Shown here piece after piece: positions 17,073-25,978 of a stretch of DNA of 64,000 nucleotides. The stretch's first letter is position 1. Every line of letters begins with the position of its first letter. The notes beneath the pieces are model-generated. The model did not search any database, was not told the DNA's origin, and was given only the letters and a program-made list of their open reading frames with translations. The position numbers were made by a program, and so were the translations under genes. This DNA comes from CAZRXG01 sp964603985. GTDB lineage: Bacteria > Chloroflexota > Anaerolineae > Aggregatilineales > UBA3940. The stretch lies in the NCBI GenBank assembly GCA_964603985.1, contig CAZRXG010000021.1:1-64000 (forward strand), given 5' to 3'.

Positions 17073-19532
17073 ATGACGACATCCAGCCAGGCCCCCAAAT
17101 TCGCGTGGAAGCGGCGTCTCGACAAGGTGCTAGAACACCCCGGACGGCGTAAAGGGGTAGCTGCCGACACCATGCTCGGCATGCTGCCGATGATCTCACG
17201 CAGGCGGCGCCACGCGCGCCAGTTGCACAAGGCCGGGCGCGAGCCGCACATTGACTTTGTCTCTGACCTCGACCCCGGCCCGGTGATGGGCGTGCCGCTG
17301 GGCGGACTGGGCGGGGGAACGATCACGCGCGGCTGGCGCGGCGACTTCGTGCGCTGGCAACTGCGGCCCGGCATGTATTCCTACGAGGCCGTCCCCGCCG
17401 ACCAGTTTTCGGTGTACGTGCGGCGTCCGGGCAAGCGAGCGCGTATCAAGGTGCTCAACCCGGGGCGGCCTGAAAGCGGCGCGCTGCACGGGTGGGGGTG
17501 GGAGTTAAGCGGTGAACACTCAACATACCACGCGCTCTACCCGCGCGCCTGGACGACCTACAACGAGCCGGACCCCGACCTCAAGCTGACCTGCCGCCAG
17601 GTCTCGCCCTTCATCCCGCACGACTACCAGGAGAGCAGCATCCCGGCGGGCGTCTTCGTGTGGACGGTCGAGAACACCGGCCCGGAGGCGGCCACCGTAG
17701 GGCTGATGTTCACCTTCCAGAACGGCACCGGCGGCCCCAACGACCGCGGCGGCGGGCATACCAACCACTTCTTCCGCGAGCAGGCGGCAGGCGGCGAGGT
17801 GATCGGCGTGGCGCTGCGTCACATCCACCGCCAGCCCAAGCCGCTCGAAGAGGGGCAGACACTCGAAGAGCAGGAAAGCTTCGAGGATCCATTGACCTTC
17901 GCCATCGCCGCCCAGGCGCAGCCCGGCGTGCAGGTGACGTACCGCACGCGCTGGGTGACCACGTCGAGCGGGATGGACGTGTGGGGCGACTTCCGCGACG
18001 ACGGGGCGCTGGAGAACGTCGAGGACGAGCGCCCGGCCAGCGAGGGCATGGCACTCGGCGCGGCGGTGTGTGCGACGGTTGACGTGCCGCCCGGCGAGAC
18101 TCGCGAGGTGGTCTTCGTGCTGGCGTGGGATATGCCGCTGGCGCGCTTCGGCGGGGGACGGGCCTACTACCGGCGTTATACCCGCGCCTATGGTCGCGAT
18201 GGGAACGCGGCCCCGACCATCGCCCGCGACGCACTGAGCAACTATCCGGCCTGGGAAGAGCAGATCGAGGCGTGGCAGAAGCCGATCCTCGATGACGACG
18301 GCCTGCCCGACTGGTACAAGTCGGCGCTGTTCAACGAACTGTACGTCCTGGCCGACGGCGGGACGGTCTGGCTGGACGCCGAAGAGGGCGAAGATCCGCT
18401 CCCGGAGGGCGACATGGGGCACTTCGCTTACCTGGAAGGGCACGAGTACCGCATGTACAACACCTACGACGTGCACTTCTACGCCTCGTTCGCGCTGGCG
18501 ACGCTTTGGCCGGAGCTTGAATTGAGCCTGCAGCGCGACTTCGCCCGCGCGCTGGCAGTCGAGGATCGGGAGGAAATTCGCACGTTCGGGCGCGGCGATG
18601 TGACGCAGCGCAAGGTGCCCGGCATGATGCCGCACGACCTCGGCGCACCGACCGAAGATCCCTGGTACAGGGTCAACGCCTACCTGCACCAGGACACAAG
18701 CTGCTGGAAGGACCTCAACCCCAAGTTCGTATTGCAGATCTACCGCGACCACGCCCTGACCGGAGACCGGGATTTCCTCAAGGAGATGTGGGAGCCGGTG
18801 CGCGAGGCGATGGAGAGCATGGAGCAGTTCGACCTGGACGAGGACGGCCTGATCGAGAACGAGGGCTATCCCGACCAGACTTACGACTCGTGGGAGGTCA
18901 GCGGCCCCAGCGCCTACACCGGCGGGCTGTGGCTGGCGGCTCTCAGCGCGGCGGCGGCGATGGCCGACCTGCTCGGCGAGGACGCGCAGGCGAAGCATTA
19001 CCGCGACTGGCTTGAGCGCGGGCAGGCTGCCTACGAAGAATTGCTGTGGAATGGCGACTACTACGACTACGCCGCCGGTCGAGGGCCGTCCAGCACGAGC
19101 ATCATGGCCGACCAGTTGGCCGGACAGTGGTACGCCCGCGCGTGCGGGCTGCCGTCGGTCGTGCCGGAGGCGAACGCCCGCAGGGCGCTCAAGGAGATCT
19201 ACGAGAACAACGTGAAGCTCTTCGAGTTGGGCGAGATCGGCGCGGTCAACGGGATGCGGCCCAACGGGCGCGTTGACACCTCGTGCCTCCAGTCACAGGA
19301 GGTGTGGACGGGCACGACCTACGCGCTGGCGGCGACGATGCTCCAGGAGGGCCTGGGCAAAGAAGCCTGGGCAACGGCCAAGGGGATCTACAACGGGACG
19401 TACGACGAGTTCGGGTACTGGTTCCAGACGCCCGAAGCGTGGGACTTCCTGGGCGATCACCGCTCGCTGGGCTACATGCGCCCGCTGGCGATCTGGGCGA
19501 TCCAGTGGGCGTGGGAGCGGCGGGGGTCGTAG
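17073..19532 (+). CDS. GH116 family glycosidase (GBA2-type glucosylceramidase-like)
   Basis: The protein begins with an N-terminal beta-sandwich domain containing GPVMGVPLGGLGGGTITRG (about residues 70-90), followed by an (alpha/alpha)6 catalytic domain with EGHEYRMYNTYDVHFYASFAL and DLDEDGLIENEGYPDQTYD. These match GH116, which holds GBA2-type beta-glucosidases that cleave beta-glucosides or glucosylceramide with retention. No signal peptide is seen, so it is probably cytoplasmic. AAGGAG at 17059 sets the ATG at 17073, not the GTG 9 bases before. It is followed at 18 bases by a GNAT gene. Confidence 0.9.
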   Translation: MTTSSQAPKFAWKRRLDKVLEHPGRRKGVAADTMLGMLPMISRRRRHARQLHKAGREPHIDFVSDLDPGPVMGVPLGGLGGGTITRGWRGDFVRWQLRPGMYSYEAVPADQFSVYVRRPGKRARIKVLNPGRPESGALHGWGWELSGEHSTYHALYPRAWTTYNEPDPDLKLTCRQVSPFIPHDYQESSIPAGVFVWTVENTGPEAATVGLMFTFQNGTGGPNDRGGGHTNHFFREQAAGGEVIGVALRHIHRQPKPLEEGQTLEEQESFEDPLTFAIAAQAQPGVQVTYRTRWVTTSSGMDVWGDFRDDGALENVEDERPASEGMALGAAVCATVDVPPGETREVVFVLAWDMPLARFGGGRAYYRRYTRAYGRDGNAAPTIARDALSNYPAWEEQIEAWQKPILDDDGLPDWYKSALFNELYVLADGGTVWLDAEEGEDPLPEGDMGHFAYLEGHEYRMYNTYDVHFYASFALATLWPELELSLQRDFARALAVEDREEIRTFGRGDVTQRKVPGMMPHDLGAPTEDPWYRVNAYLHQDTSCWKDLNPKFVLQIYRDHALTGDRDFLKEMWEPVREAMESMEQFDLDEDGLIENEGYPDQTYDSWEVSGPSAYTGGLWLAALSAAAAMADLLGEDAQAKHYRDWLERGQAAYEELLWNGDYYDYAAGRGPSSTSIMADQLAGQWYARACGLPSVVPEANARRALKEIYENNVKLFELGEIGAVNGMRPNGRVDTSCLQSQEVWTGTTYALAATMLQEGLGKEAWATAKGIYNGTYDEFGYWFQTPEAWDFLGDHRSLGYMRPLAIWAIQWAWERRGS

Positions 19533-19550
19533 CGGCGCGCTGAGGTCGCA

Positions 19551-20072
19551 ATGCTCGAACTCAGGACCGGGCGGCTGAGACTGCTCGCACTGACGCTCGA
19601 CCACCTGAAGCTGGCCCTGGACGGCCACGAGCGGCTGGAGGATGCGTTGGGCCTGGCCGTCTCGCGCTCGGTCACCGGCGGCCCCACGCGACGCGCCATC
19701 GAGATCAAGGTCGAGAGGATGGGCCGGGCCGACGAAAAAGACCACCCCTGGTACACCTACTGGCTTATGGTCGTCGACCGGGACGGGGTGGGGGCCGGAT
19801 CGGTGGGCTTCAAGGGGACGCCGGACGGTGAGGGCGTGGTCGAGATCGGCTACGGCATCGACCCGGCTTACCGCAGCCAGGGCTACACGACCGAGGCGGT
19901 GGGGGCGCTGATCGACTGGGCCTTCCGTGAACCGTCGTGCCGGGCGATCATCGCGCCCGACACGCTCAAGGAGAATGTCGCCTCCAACCGCGTGCTGGAG
20001 AAGACCGGTATGCAGGTGTACGACGAGACGGAGGAAACGCTGTCGTGGCGCATCGAGCGAGGCGACCGCTAA
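19551..20072 (+). CDS. GNAT acetyltransferase, RimJ/RimL-like
   Basis: Single-domain GNAT fold of usual length (173 residues). The start (LELRTGRLRLLAL), the VEIGYGIDPAYRSQGYTTEAV acetyl-CoA-binding motif A, and the NVASNRVLEKTGM segment all match the RimJ/RimL branch, which acetylates protein N-termini or small amines using acetyl-CoA. The substrate is not predictable. GAGG sits 8 bases before the ATG. It may be cotranscribed with the GH116 gene. A strong hairpin (20091-20118) follows. Confidence 0.85.
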   Translation: MLELRTGRLRLLALTLDHLKLALDGHERLEDALGLAVSRSVTGGPTRRAIEIKVERMGRADEKDHPWYTYWLMVVDRDGVGAGSVGFKGTPDGEGVVEIGYGIDPAYRSQGYTTEAVGALIDWAFREPSCRAIIAPDTLKENVASNRVLEKTGMQVYDETEETLSWRIERGDR

Positions 20073-20090
20073 ACCGGCCAGAAAACCAAC

Positions 20091-20118
20091 AGGGGCGAAC
20101 CCGTACGGGTTCGCCCCT
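20091..20118. terminator. 28-bp perfect palindrome after the GNAT gene
   Basis: AGGGGCGAACCCGT is followed directly by its exact reverse complement. It lies between convergent genes and probably ends transcription, though no T-tract follows on either side. The form is also that of a dispersed intergenic palindrome. Confidence 0.5.
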
Positions 20119-20157
20119 GCCGCAGTCCGCCCTCACCCTCACCCCTGCCGAGTGTTC

Positions 20158-20748
20158 CTACTCCTGTGCCCACGGCTCAAGGAAGGGGATCAGGCCGGGG
20201 CCGGGGTCGGCGTTAACTTCGCGCAGATCCTCCATGCTCTCCGAGTCGTACACGAAATCCGGGCACTCTTCGCCCATCTTGACCTCGAACTCGGTCGAGT
20301 CGTACTCCTCGCCCGTCCCGGCGTCGTAAAGCACCGCTCTGTACCGGGCGTCGTAGTACGTGATGGTGACCTGCGCCTCGTCGCTGCCCTCCTCGCCGTA
20401 CAGGCACTCCATCACCGGGTCGCGATCCAGGATGGTCAGGCAGGCGACCAGTTGGGTGCGCCGGGGACTTTCAGGCCCCCACTCGTCGGGGAAACCCTCG
20501 ATGCGGCTGGTGGGGCGGCGGATGTACCTCTCGCCCTCACCGGAGCGAATGAAGACCAGCAGCGGGAAGTAGTCGTCCGTTTCCCCGTAGTAATCGGTGC
20601 CCTCGACGCCCTGCCCGTCGCAGACCACCCTGTAGTCCTCGTAGGAGCCGCCGCCCCCGCCGCCCCCACCACTTCCACTGCCTCCGCAGGCCGACAACCC
20701 TGCCGCCAACAGGCCGATAATGATGATCAGTCCAAGCCCCTTTTTCAT
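20158..20748 (-). CDS. Lipoprotein of unknown function
   Basis: Residues 1-21 are a lipoprotein signal peptide with lipobox LSAC, followed by a Gly/Ser-rich linker. The mature part (about 35-196) has no motif I recognise; it holds four Cys that could form disulfides and many acidic residues. It is expected on the outer face of the cytoplasmic membrane. GGGAGG before the ATG supports the start. The ribosome site overlaps the stop of a signal-peptide remnant (20760-20840), so the gene may have captured the promoter of the decayed binding-protein array. Confidence 0.65.
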   Translation of the reverse strand: MKKGLGLIIIIGLLAAGLSACGGSGSGGGGGGGGSYEDYRVVCDGQGVEGTDYYGETDDYFPLLVFIRSGEGERYIRRPTSRIEGFPDEWGPESPRRTQLVACLTILDRDPVMECLYGEEGSDEAQVTITYYDARYRAVLYDAGTGEEYDSTEFEVKMGEECPDFVYDSESMEDLREVNADPGPGLIPFLEPWAQE

Positions 20749-20759
20749 GTGTTTCCTCC

Positions 20760-20840
20760 CTACATAGTCCTCCCGATAACGATTGGCGTAGGCGTGTCAC
20801 AGCCAGCCAGGGTGACAACGATCAGCATACGAGACTGCAT
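20760..20840 (-). pseudogene. Signal-peptide remnant of a fourth sugar-binding lipoprotein
   Basis: Read on the minus strand this 26-codon frame has a lipobox (LAGC) followed by DTPTPIVIGRT, matching the start of the paralogues at 20892, 21426 and 22543 (for example CGTPTPVVIKRT). Everything after the linker is gone. It is the most degraded member of the tandem array. Confidence 0.7.
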
Positions 20841-20891
20841 TTACGAATGTGCATAGTGCTCCTCCAACAAGAACAAACGCGTGAAACGCCG

Positions 20892-21396
20892 TCAGTATTT
20901 GCGCTCCTCGGCGATCTCCCCCAGGTCTGGCATATCGGCGTAGAACACACCCTCTTGTGCCGGTATCCACTTGGGCAGTGCTTCGCCGTTGAGAGCCTTC
21001 AGTGCCGCTGCATACACCTGCGGAGCAACGTCCGAGCCGCACTCCACACTCACGTTCAACTCACCCGCCAGCATGGCTTTGCTGCTCAAAATCGTTCTGC
21101 GAATCATAGAACACAAGATTGATGCCCAGCTTCTCCGCCGTCTCTTTGAAAGAAGCAGTGTTGGCCGCACGCCAGCCGCTCTCCGGGCCGGTCTGAAGGA
21201 AGGCGACGGTCATGTCCTGGTACGTCCAAACCGGCGGCGTGGGCGGGATCACAGGCGTGGGCGTCGCGCTGGGAAGTGGCGTGGGCGTGGCGGTGACAAT
21301 GACATACCTCTGGATGACTATGGGGGTGGGGGTAGACCCGCCGCAGCCGGCCAGCGCCAAGACGGCCAACAGCATCAGCCACATTCGAGCCTTCAT
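20892..21396 (-). pseudogene. Sugar ABC transporter binding lipoprotein, internally deleted and frameshifted
   Basis: The first ~105 codons match the intact paralogues: lipobox LAGC, Thr/Pro linker, MTVAFLQTGPESGWRAANT. After NDFEQQ the frame runs into a stop. In the next frame, directly after the junction (about 21082), the paralogues' C-terminus resumes at KAMLAGELNVSVECG and runs to 20892. About 190 codons between are missing, together with a frame change. The gene cannot make a working binding protein. Confidence 0.85.
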
Positions 21397-21425
21397 GATT
21401 CCCCTCTGGCTTCCCTCAGCCCACT

Positions 21426-22466
21426 CTAGTAGTTGTGATGTGTCCAGAAATCCTGGACATCTTCAGGATAAAAAATACCCTCCCAGGTGGGTATCCATTT
21501 GGGAAGCTCTTCGCCGTTGAGCGCCTTGAGCGCTGCTTCGTATACCTGCGGGGCGAGCAGGGGGTTGCATTCCACCGTCACGTTTAGCTCACCATCGAGC
21601 ATTGCTTTGAATGCCATAGCGGTAGCATTGATAGAGATAATCTTGATATCCACGCCGGGTTCGAGCCCCGCCTCCCTGATGGCTTCAATGGCACCCAGAG
21701 CCATCTCGTCATTCTGCGCGAGCACGCCCTGGATGTCCCTGCTCTGTGCCAGGAAGTCTTCCATTACCTGCTTACCCTGGGTGGTGCTCCAGTTAGCGTT
21801 CTGCGACTGGGTGATCACGATACCGCTGCCTTCGATGGCCTCACGGAAACCCACTCCGCGATCTACAGCTACAGGAGAGTCGATGGGGCCAGCCAGCTCG
21901 ACGACGTTCTTGCTCTGGCTATCCGCGAGCAGATCGATCATTACTTCACCGGCCTTGCGGCCTTCCTCGATGAAGTCAGAACCGACGTAGGTGACATACA
22001 GATCCTCAGGCGCATCAATAGGCTGACCCTCCACAATGACGATCTTTCCGGCATCCCTGGCTTCCTGAAGCACCTCATCATAGCCGGTCGGCTCGAGCGG
22101 GGCGAGAACGATGACATCCATCTCGTCATCGGCGATGAACTCACGAAAAGCCGCGATCTGTTTCTCAAAATCTTGCTGCGCATCGTGGAACCTCATGTTG
22201 ATACCCAACTGCTCCGATGTCTCCTTGAAAGATACGGTGTTGGACACACGCCAGCTACCCTCCGAGCCGGTCTGAAGAAAGCCGACTTTCATGTCCTCAT
22301 AGGTGCAGTTGGGTACACAAGCAGTATCAGTGGGCGTGGGTGGCAGGGGTGTAGGCGGGAACGTGGCCGTGATAATGATAATTTCCTCAATGATTTCAGG
22401 CGCGGGTGCGCCGCAGCCGACCAGGGTCAAGGCAGCCAACAGCATCGGCCAGACTCGATCCTTCAT
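21426..22466 (-). CDS. Sugar ABC transporter substrate-binding lipoprotein (Peripla_BP_4)
   Basis: A lipoprotein signal peptide (lipobox LVGC) and Thr/Pro-rich linker precede a two-lobed type I periplasmic binding protein (about residues 55-345), with VGFLQTGSEGSWRV, IVLAPLEPTGYDEVLQEAR, and VLAQNDEMALGAIEA, like ribose and galactofuranose binding proteins. It should present a sugar to an ABC permease at the cell surface, but no permease or ATPase gene is near. GGAGGAAACCC sets the start at 22466 rather than the longer frame. It is a tandem paralogue of the next gene. Confidence 0.85.
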   Translation of the reverse strand: MKDRVWPMLLAALTLVGCGAPAPEIIEEIIIITATFPPTPLPPTPTDTACVPNCTYEDMKVGFLQTGSEGSWRVSNTVSFKETSEQLGINMRFHDAQQDFEKQIAAFREFIADDEMDVIVLAPLEPTGYDEVLQEARDAGKIVIVEGQPIDAPEDLYVTYVGSDFIEEGRKAGEVMIDLLADSQSKNVVELAGPIDSPVAVDRGVGFREAIEGSGIVITQSQNANWSTTQGKQVMEDFLAQSRDIQGVLAQNDEMALGAIEAIREAGLEPGVDIKIISINATAMAFKAMLDGELNVTVECNPLLAPQVYEAALKALNGEELPKWIPTWEGIFYPEDVQDFWTHHNY

Positions 22467-22542
22467 GGGTTTCCTCCGGTATAAATAGACACGTGAGGCA
22501 CTGACAGGGCTTACGGTTCTCGACAGACTCCTCCAGCCTGCT

Positions 22543-23589
22543 TTAATAATTGTAATGTGCCCAGAAGTCCTGGACATCTTCGGGATAGAAAATGCCCTCC
22601 TGTCCAGGGATCCACTTGGGAAGCTCTTCGCCGTTGAGTGCCTTGAGCGCCGCTTCGTACACCTGCGGGGCCAGGTCGGGGCTGCACTCCACGGCCACGT
22701 TCAGGTCACCATCAATCATTGGCCCGACGGTAATGTAGGTGGCCCCGATGGTGATGATCTTGATGTCCTCGCCGGGTTGGAGGCCAGCCTCGTAAATCGC
22801 TTCGATGACGCCAAGTGCCATTTCATCGCTTTGTGCAAATACAGCCTGGATGTCCACGTTCTCGCTCAACCAGGCTGCCATGACCTGCCTGGCTTTGACC
22901 TCGCTCCAGCCAGCAACCTGTGACCGGACGATTTCGATCTCGCTGCCCTCGATGGCCTCACGGAAGCCCTGACCACGCGCCACAGCCACCGGGGAATCGC
23001 CGATGCCAACCAGTTCGACGACGTTCTTGCTCTGGCCGTCCGCAAGCAGTTTGATCATCTCTCTGCCAGCTTTGCGCCCCTCCTCGACAAAGTCAGAGCC
23101 AACATGAGTTGCATACAGGTCTTCCGATGCGTCAACGTGGCGATCCTCCACAATGACGATTTTCCCGGCATCCCTGGCTTCTTGAAGCACCTCATCGTAG
23201 CCAGTCGGCTCAAGTGGGGCGAGAACGATGACATCCACTTCCTCATCGGCGATGAAGCCACGAAAAGCTGAGAGCTGGTTCTCTACCACTTTTTGGGCGT
23301 TGTAGAACTTCAGCGTGATACCCAGCTCCTCCGCCGTCTCTCTGAAGGAAGCGGTGTTGGCCGCAGCCCAGCCACCCCTTGAGCCGGTCTGGATGAAAGC
23401 AACGGTCATGTCTTCATAAGTGCAATCGGGCACGCAGGTGTAAGGGGTGACAGGCGTGGGCGGCGAGGGCGTGGCTGGCGAGGGCGTGGCCGTGACAACC
23501 GTCGTCCTCTTGATAACTACTGGCGTAGGCGTGCCGCATGCGGCCAGGGCCAAGGAAATCAGCAGTACCAACCCGATACGAGTCTTCAT
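22543..23589 (-). CDS. Sugar ABC transporter substrate-binding lipoprotein (Peripla_BP_4), paralogue
   Basis: Same design as 21426-22466: lipobox LAAC, Thr/Pro linker, type I binding-protein fold with VAFIQTGSRGGWAAANT and VFAQSDEMALGVIEA. The two proteins are closely similar along their whole length, differing most in the lobe around residues 180-240 where ligand contacts lie, so they may bind different sugars. It is first in the array of four copies (two intact, one deleted, one remnant). No transporter genes accompany it. Confidence 0.85.
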   Translation of the reverse strand: MKTRIGLVLLISLALAACGTPTPVVIKRTTVVTATPSPATPSPPTPVTPYTCVPDCTYEDMTVAFIQTGSRGGWAAANTASFRETAEELGITLKFYNAQKVVENQLSAFRGFIADEEVDVIVLAPLEPTGYDEVLQEARDAGKIVIVEDRHVDASEDLYATHVGSDFVEEGRKAGREMIKLLADGQSKNVVELVGIGDSPVAVARGQGFREAIEGSEIEIVRSQVAGWSEVKARQVMAAWLSENVDIQAVFAQSDEMALGVIEAIYEAGLQPGEDIKIITIGATYITVGPMIDGDLNVAVECSPDLAPQVYEAALKALNGEELPKWIPGQEGIFYPEDVQDFWAHYNY

Positions 23590-23671
23590 TCTTTCCCCAT
23601 ACCCCCAAAAAGACTGTCAAGTTATGCTCCATTTTAGCATAAGACGGGTATAATGGTTGGCGGCCATTTCC

Positions 23672-23716
23672 GAGTTCAATCCGCAGATGGCGCGGATTTC
23701 GCAGACGAAATTCACG
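23672..23716 (+). repeat. Dispersed repeat family D, degenerate copy
   Basis: The stretch TTTCCGAGTTCAATCC followed by GCAGATGGCGCGGATT and TCGCAGACGAAATT parallels the right half of the copies at 8000 and 9147 with several changes. It lies between the binding-protein array and the hydrolase. A TATAAT at 23649-23654 just before it may serve the hydrolase. Confidence 0.4.
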
Positions 23717-23762
23717 TCGAAGTGGCGCAGCCCACACAAAGAGAATGGATAGCATAGTCATC

Positions 23763-25340
23763 ATGAAACGAAGCCCACATACAGCCCGGCTGCTGATACT
23801 GTCACTGCTGATGCTGAGCGCGGGGTTGGCGGCGTGCAACCTGCCACTCAAGAGCGCCGTTCCGACGCCGCCCATTCCCACCTACCTCCCACCCATCGCC
23901 ACCCCCACGCCGACCACCTCACCGCCGACTGCTGCCTATACGCCCGTCTTCGAGCCTGCGCCCTGCCAGTTCTACGTGCCGGAGGGCCACGCCCCGGAGT
24001 GCGGTTACCTGGTCGTGCCGGAGGATCGCGCGCGGGCCGACTCGCCGCTCATCCGCCTGCACGTCGCGATCTTCCGCAGCAGCAGCCCCGCGCCCGCGCC
24101 CGACCCGGTGATCCACCTGACGGGCGGCCCAGGCAGCTATGGGCTGACGCTGGTGTGGTACTACTTCAGCACCGGGCATGACGCGTTTCTGGCGACGCGG
24201 GATTACGTCGTGTTCGACCAGCGCGGCGTGGGGTTCTCGCAGCCCGCACTCGACTGCCCGGAGGCCAACGATCTGGCGCTTTACCTGTTGGGGCAGGACG
24301 TAAGCGCGGAGGTGGGGCGCGCGCTGGAGATGGAGGCTTACACAGCCTGCCGTGACCGGCTGCTGGGCGAGGGCATCGACCTGGCGGCCTATCACAGCGC
24401 GGCCAGCGCCGCCGACGTGAGCGACCTGCGGATCGCGCTGGGCTACGATGAGGTGAACCTGCTCGGCGTCTCGTATGGGACGCGGCTGGCACTGACGGTG
24501 ATGCGCGATCATCCGGAAGGAATCCGCAGCGTGATCCTCGACTCGGCCTACCCGCCGCAGGTCAATCTGTACACCACCTGGGCATCGAACGCCGGGCGGG
24601 CCTTCGACATGCTGTTCGACGCCTGCGCCGCCGACGCGGATTGCAGCGCCTTTTACCCGGACCTGCGAACGGTGTTCTACGCGCTGGTTGATCACCTGAA
24701 CGCCGACCCGATCACGGTCGTGGTGTCCACCGGGGACGGGGGCGTGCCGGTGGTGGTCGATGGCGACCGGCTGATGGACGTGGTGTTCATGGGGATGTAC
24801 CGGGCCGACGTGATCCCCGCCCTACCCCACCTGATCTACGAGGTGAACGAAGGCTCCACCGAGCAGCTTGCCGGGCACCTACCGGTGTATCTCACCTTTA
24901 CGGCCAGCACGGGGATGCGCAACTCGGTGCAGTGCCGCGAGGAGGTGCCCTTCAGCAGCTTCGAGGACGTGCTGGCGGAGTCGGCAGGTGTGCAGCCGCA
25001 GGTGGCGGACTTCTTCGCCGGGCGGCTGGAGGGATTTTACGGCGTGTGCGAGATGTGGGGGGCGGGACAGGCCGATCCGGTCGAGAACCAGGCGGTGGTG
25101 AGTGACATCCCGGCGCTGGTGCTGGCCGGAGAGTTCGACCCGATCACGCCGCCGGAGTGGGGCGAACTGGCAGCGGCGACGCTGAGCAACAGCACGGTGG
25201 TCCGGTTTCCGGGCGTGGGACACTGGGTGCTGCGGTCGGGGCCATGCGGGTGGGAGGTGGCGCTGGATTTCCTCGACGACCCGGAGCGCACGCCGGATGC
25301 GTCGTGCGTCACGTGGATGGGCGGGCCGGACTTCCGGTAG
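23763..25340 (+). CDS. Secreted alpha/beta hydrolase, S33 / TAP-like peptidase lipoprotein
   Basis: A lipoprotein signal peptide (lipobox LAAC) and Pro/Thr linker lead into an alpha/beta-hydrolase fold. VYVVFDQRGVGFSQ-like sequence (about 155) and the nucleophile elbow GVSYGT match proline iminopeptidase/tripeptidyl aminopeptidase enzymes. Near the C-terminus AGEFDPITPPEWG and GVGHWVL supply the acid and His of the triad, typical of the TAP-like domain. It should release N-terminal residues from peptides outside the membrane. The ATG at 23763 fits a normal signal peptide; an ATG 18 bases upstream is possible. Confidence 0.85.
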   Translation: MKRSPHTARLLILSLLMLSAGLAACNLPLKSAVPTPPIPTYLPPIATPTPTTSPPTAAYTPVFEPAPCQFYVPEGHAPECGYLVVPEDRARADSPLIRLHVAIFRSSSPAPAPDPVIHLTGGPGSYGLTLVWYYFSTGHDAFLATRDYVVFDQRGVGFSQPALDCPEANDLALYLLGQDVSAEVGRALEMEAYTACRDRLLGEGIDLAAYHSAASAADVSDLRIALGYDEVNLLGVSYGTRLALTVMRDHPEGIRSVILDSAYPPQVNLYTTWASNAGRAFDMLFDACAADADCSAFYPDLRTVFYALVDHLNADPITVVVSTGDGGVPVVVDGDRLMDVVFMGMYRADVIPALPHLIYEVNEGSTEQLAGHLPVYLTFTASTGMRNSVQCREEVPFSSFEDVLAESAGVQPQVADFFAGRLEGFYGVCEMWGAGQADPVENQAVVSDIPALVLAGEFDPITPPEWGELAAATLSNSTVVRFPGVGHWVLRSGPCGWEVALDFLDDPERTPDASCVTWMGGPDFR

Positions 25341-25374
25341 GGGGTGGGCGCAGTGTGTATTCAGTTGGCAGCCC

Positions 25375-25749
25375 TGCCTATTGGCGGCGCATTCGCCGGT
25401 GGGGTGCAAACCGAGCATCGGGCAGAGGCGTCCGCAGGTTCGACGTGACTCAACCATCGCTTCCGCCGGGCGGTGCCTGCGCAAGGCGGCAGTAGGCCCT
25501 CCTTGCAACGCCCTGTCTGGCGGGACGGTGTGACGTACCTCATTTGAGGCCGCGATGGGGCGGCAGTCGGCCCTCCCCATACGCCACACGCCCCAACAGG
25601 GGGCGCGGCACCGCGCCAGATCTCGCCGGGGCGAGGGTCTCCGGCGGGATGCCCGACTACGCTGTCGATCCTTTCCGCGCGATGCGGTGTCCGGCTGCGG
25701 CAGTAGGCCCACGCGCCGTACATCGCAGGCGCTAGCTAGAACTAACGTT
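25375..25749 (-). ncRNA. Candidate structured non-coding RNA
   Basis: A near-consensus promoter (25756-25783) points into this gene-free region, which has no credible coding frame. On the RNA strand three hairpins carry the same loop, GGGCC(U/G)ACUGCCG, on unrelated stems: 25689-25721, 25552-25584 (AUGGGG/CCCCAU) and 25479-25511 (GCAAGG/CCUUGC). Each stem extends past a bulge by 2-3 more pairs. Between them lie further perfect hairpins, for example GGCGCGG/CCGCGCC. I compared it by eye with RNase P, tmRNA, SRP and 6S RNA signatures and found none. The 3' end is not defined; no T-tract was seen. Confidence 0.6.
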
Positions 25750-25755
25750 CTATCC

Positions 25756-25783
25756 ATTATAGCACGGAATGGGCGGGGGTCAA
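25756..25783 (-). promoter_or_regulatory. Strong sigma-70-type promoter of the candidate RNA
   Basis: Minus strand: TTGACC (25778-25783), 16-base spacer, TATAAT (25756-25761). Transcription should start near 25749. No protein start with a ribosome site lies downstream in this direction. Confidence 0.75.
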
Positions 25784-25837
25784 TTGGACATTTGTTCTAA
25801 TCGGGTTGGGGTTGGGTTTGTGATCGGCGGGCAGCTA

Positions 25838-25921
25838 TCCCCACCCCCTCCCATCTGCGCGGGCGCAGATTCGCCCTCCCCCGTAGCAACAGGGGAGGGC
25901 AGTGCGGAGCGCGGCGCACAC
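25838..25921. repeat. Dispersed repeat family F, copy 1
   Basis: The unit CCCACCCCCTCCCATCTGC, a small hairpin (ATCTGCGC/GCGCAGAT in most copies), then a CCTCCCC/GGGGAGG hairpin around GTAGCAACA, ends in GGCAGTGCGG. Five copies lie between 25.8 and 30.1 kb around the TPR genes. Confidence 0.8.
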
Positions 25922-25978
25922 GCTGTCGTGCGGGGCAACCGAGCGCGATTTTTCCCGCCCAAAGTGGTGAGCCTCCAA

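Noticed and set aside
17520..18998. 492-codon frame on the minus strand
   Set aside because: Antisense of the GH116 gene, without recognisable domains.
25375..25749. RNase P RNA, tmRNA, SRP RNA or 6S RNA at the candidate RNA
   Set aside because: I looked for GAAAGUCC-type RNase P cores, a tmRNA acceptor and tag, the SRP GNAR/GGAA loops and a 6S bubble, and found none.
24879..25757. Frame on the minus strand starting beside the 25756-25783 promoter
   Set aside because: Arg-rich, no ribosome site, and it continues antisense into the hydrolase; the strong RNA hairpins explain the region better.
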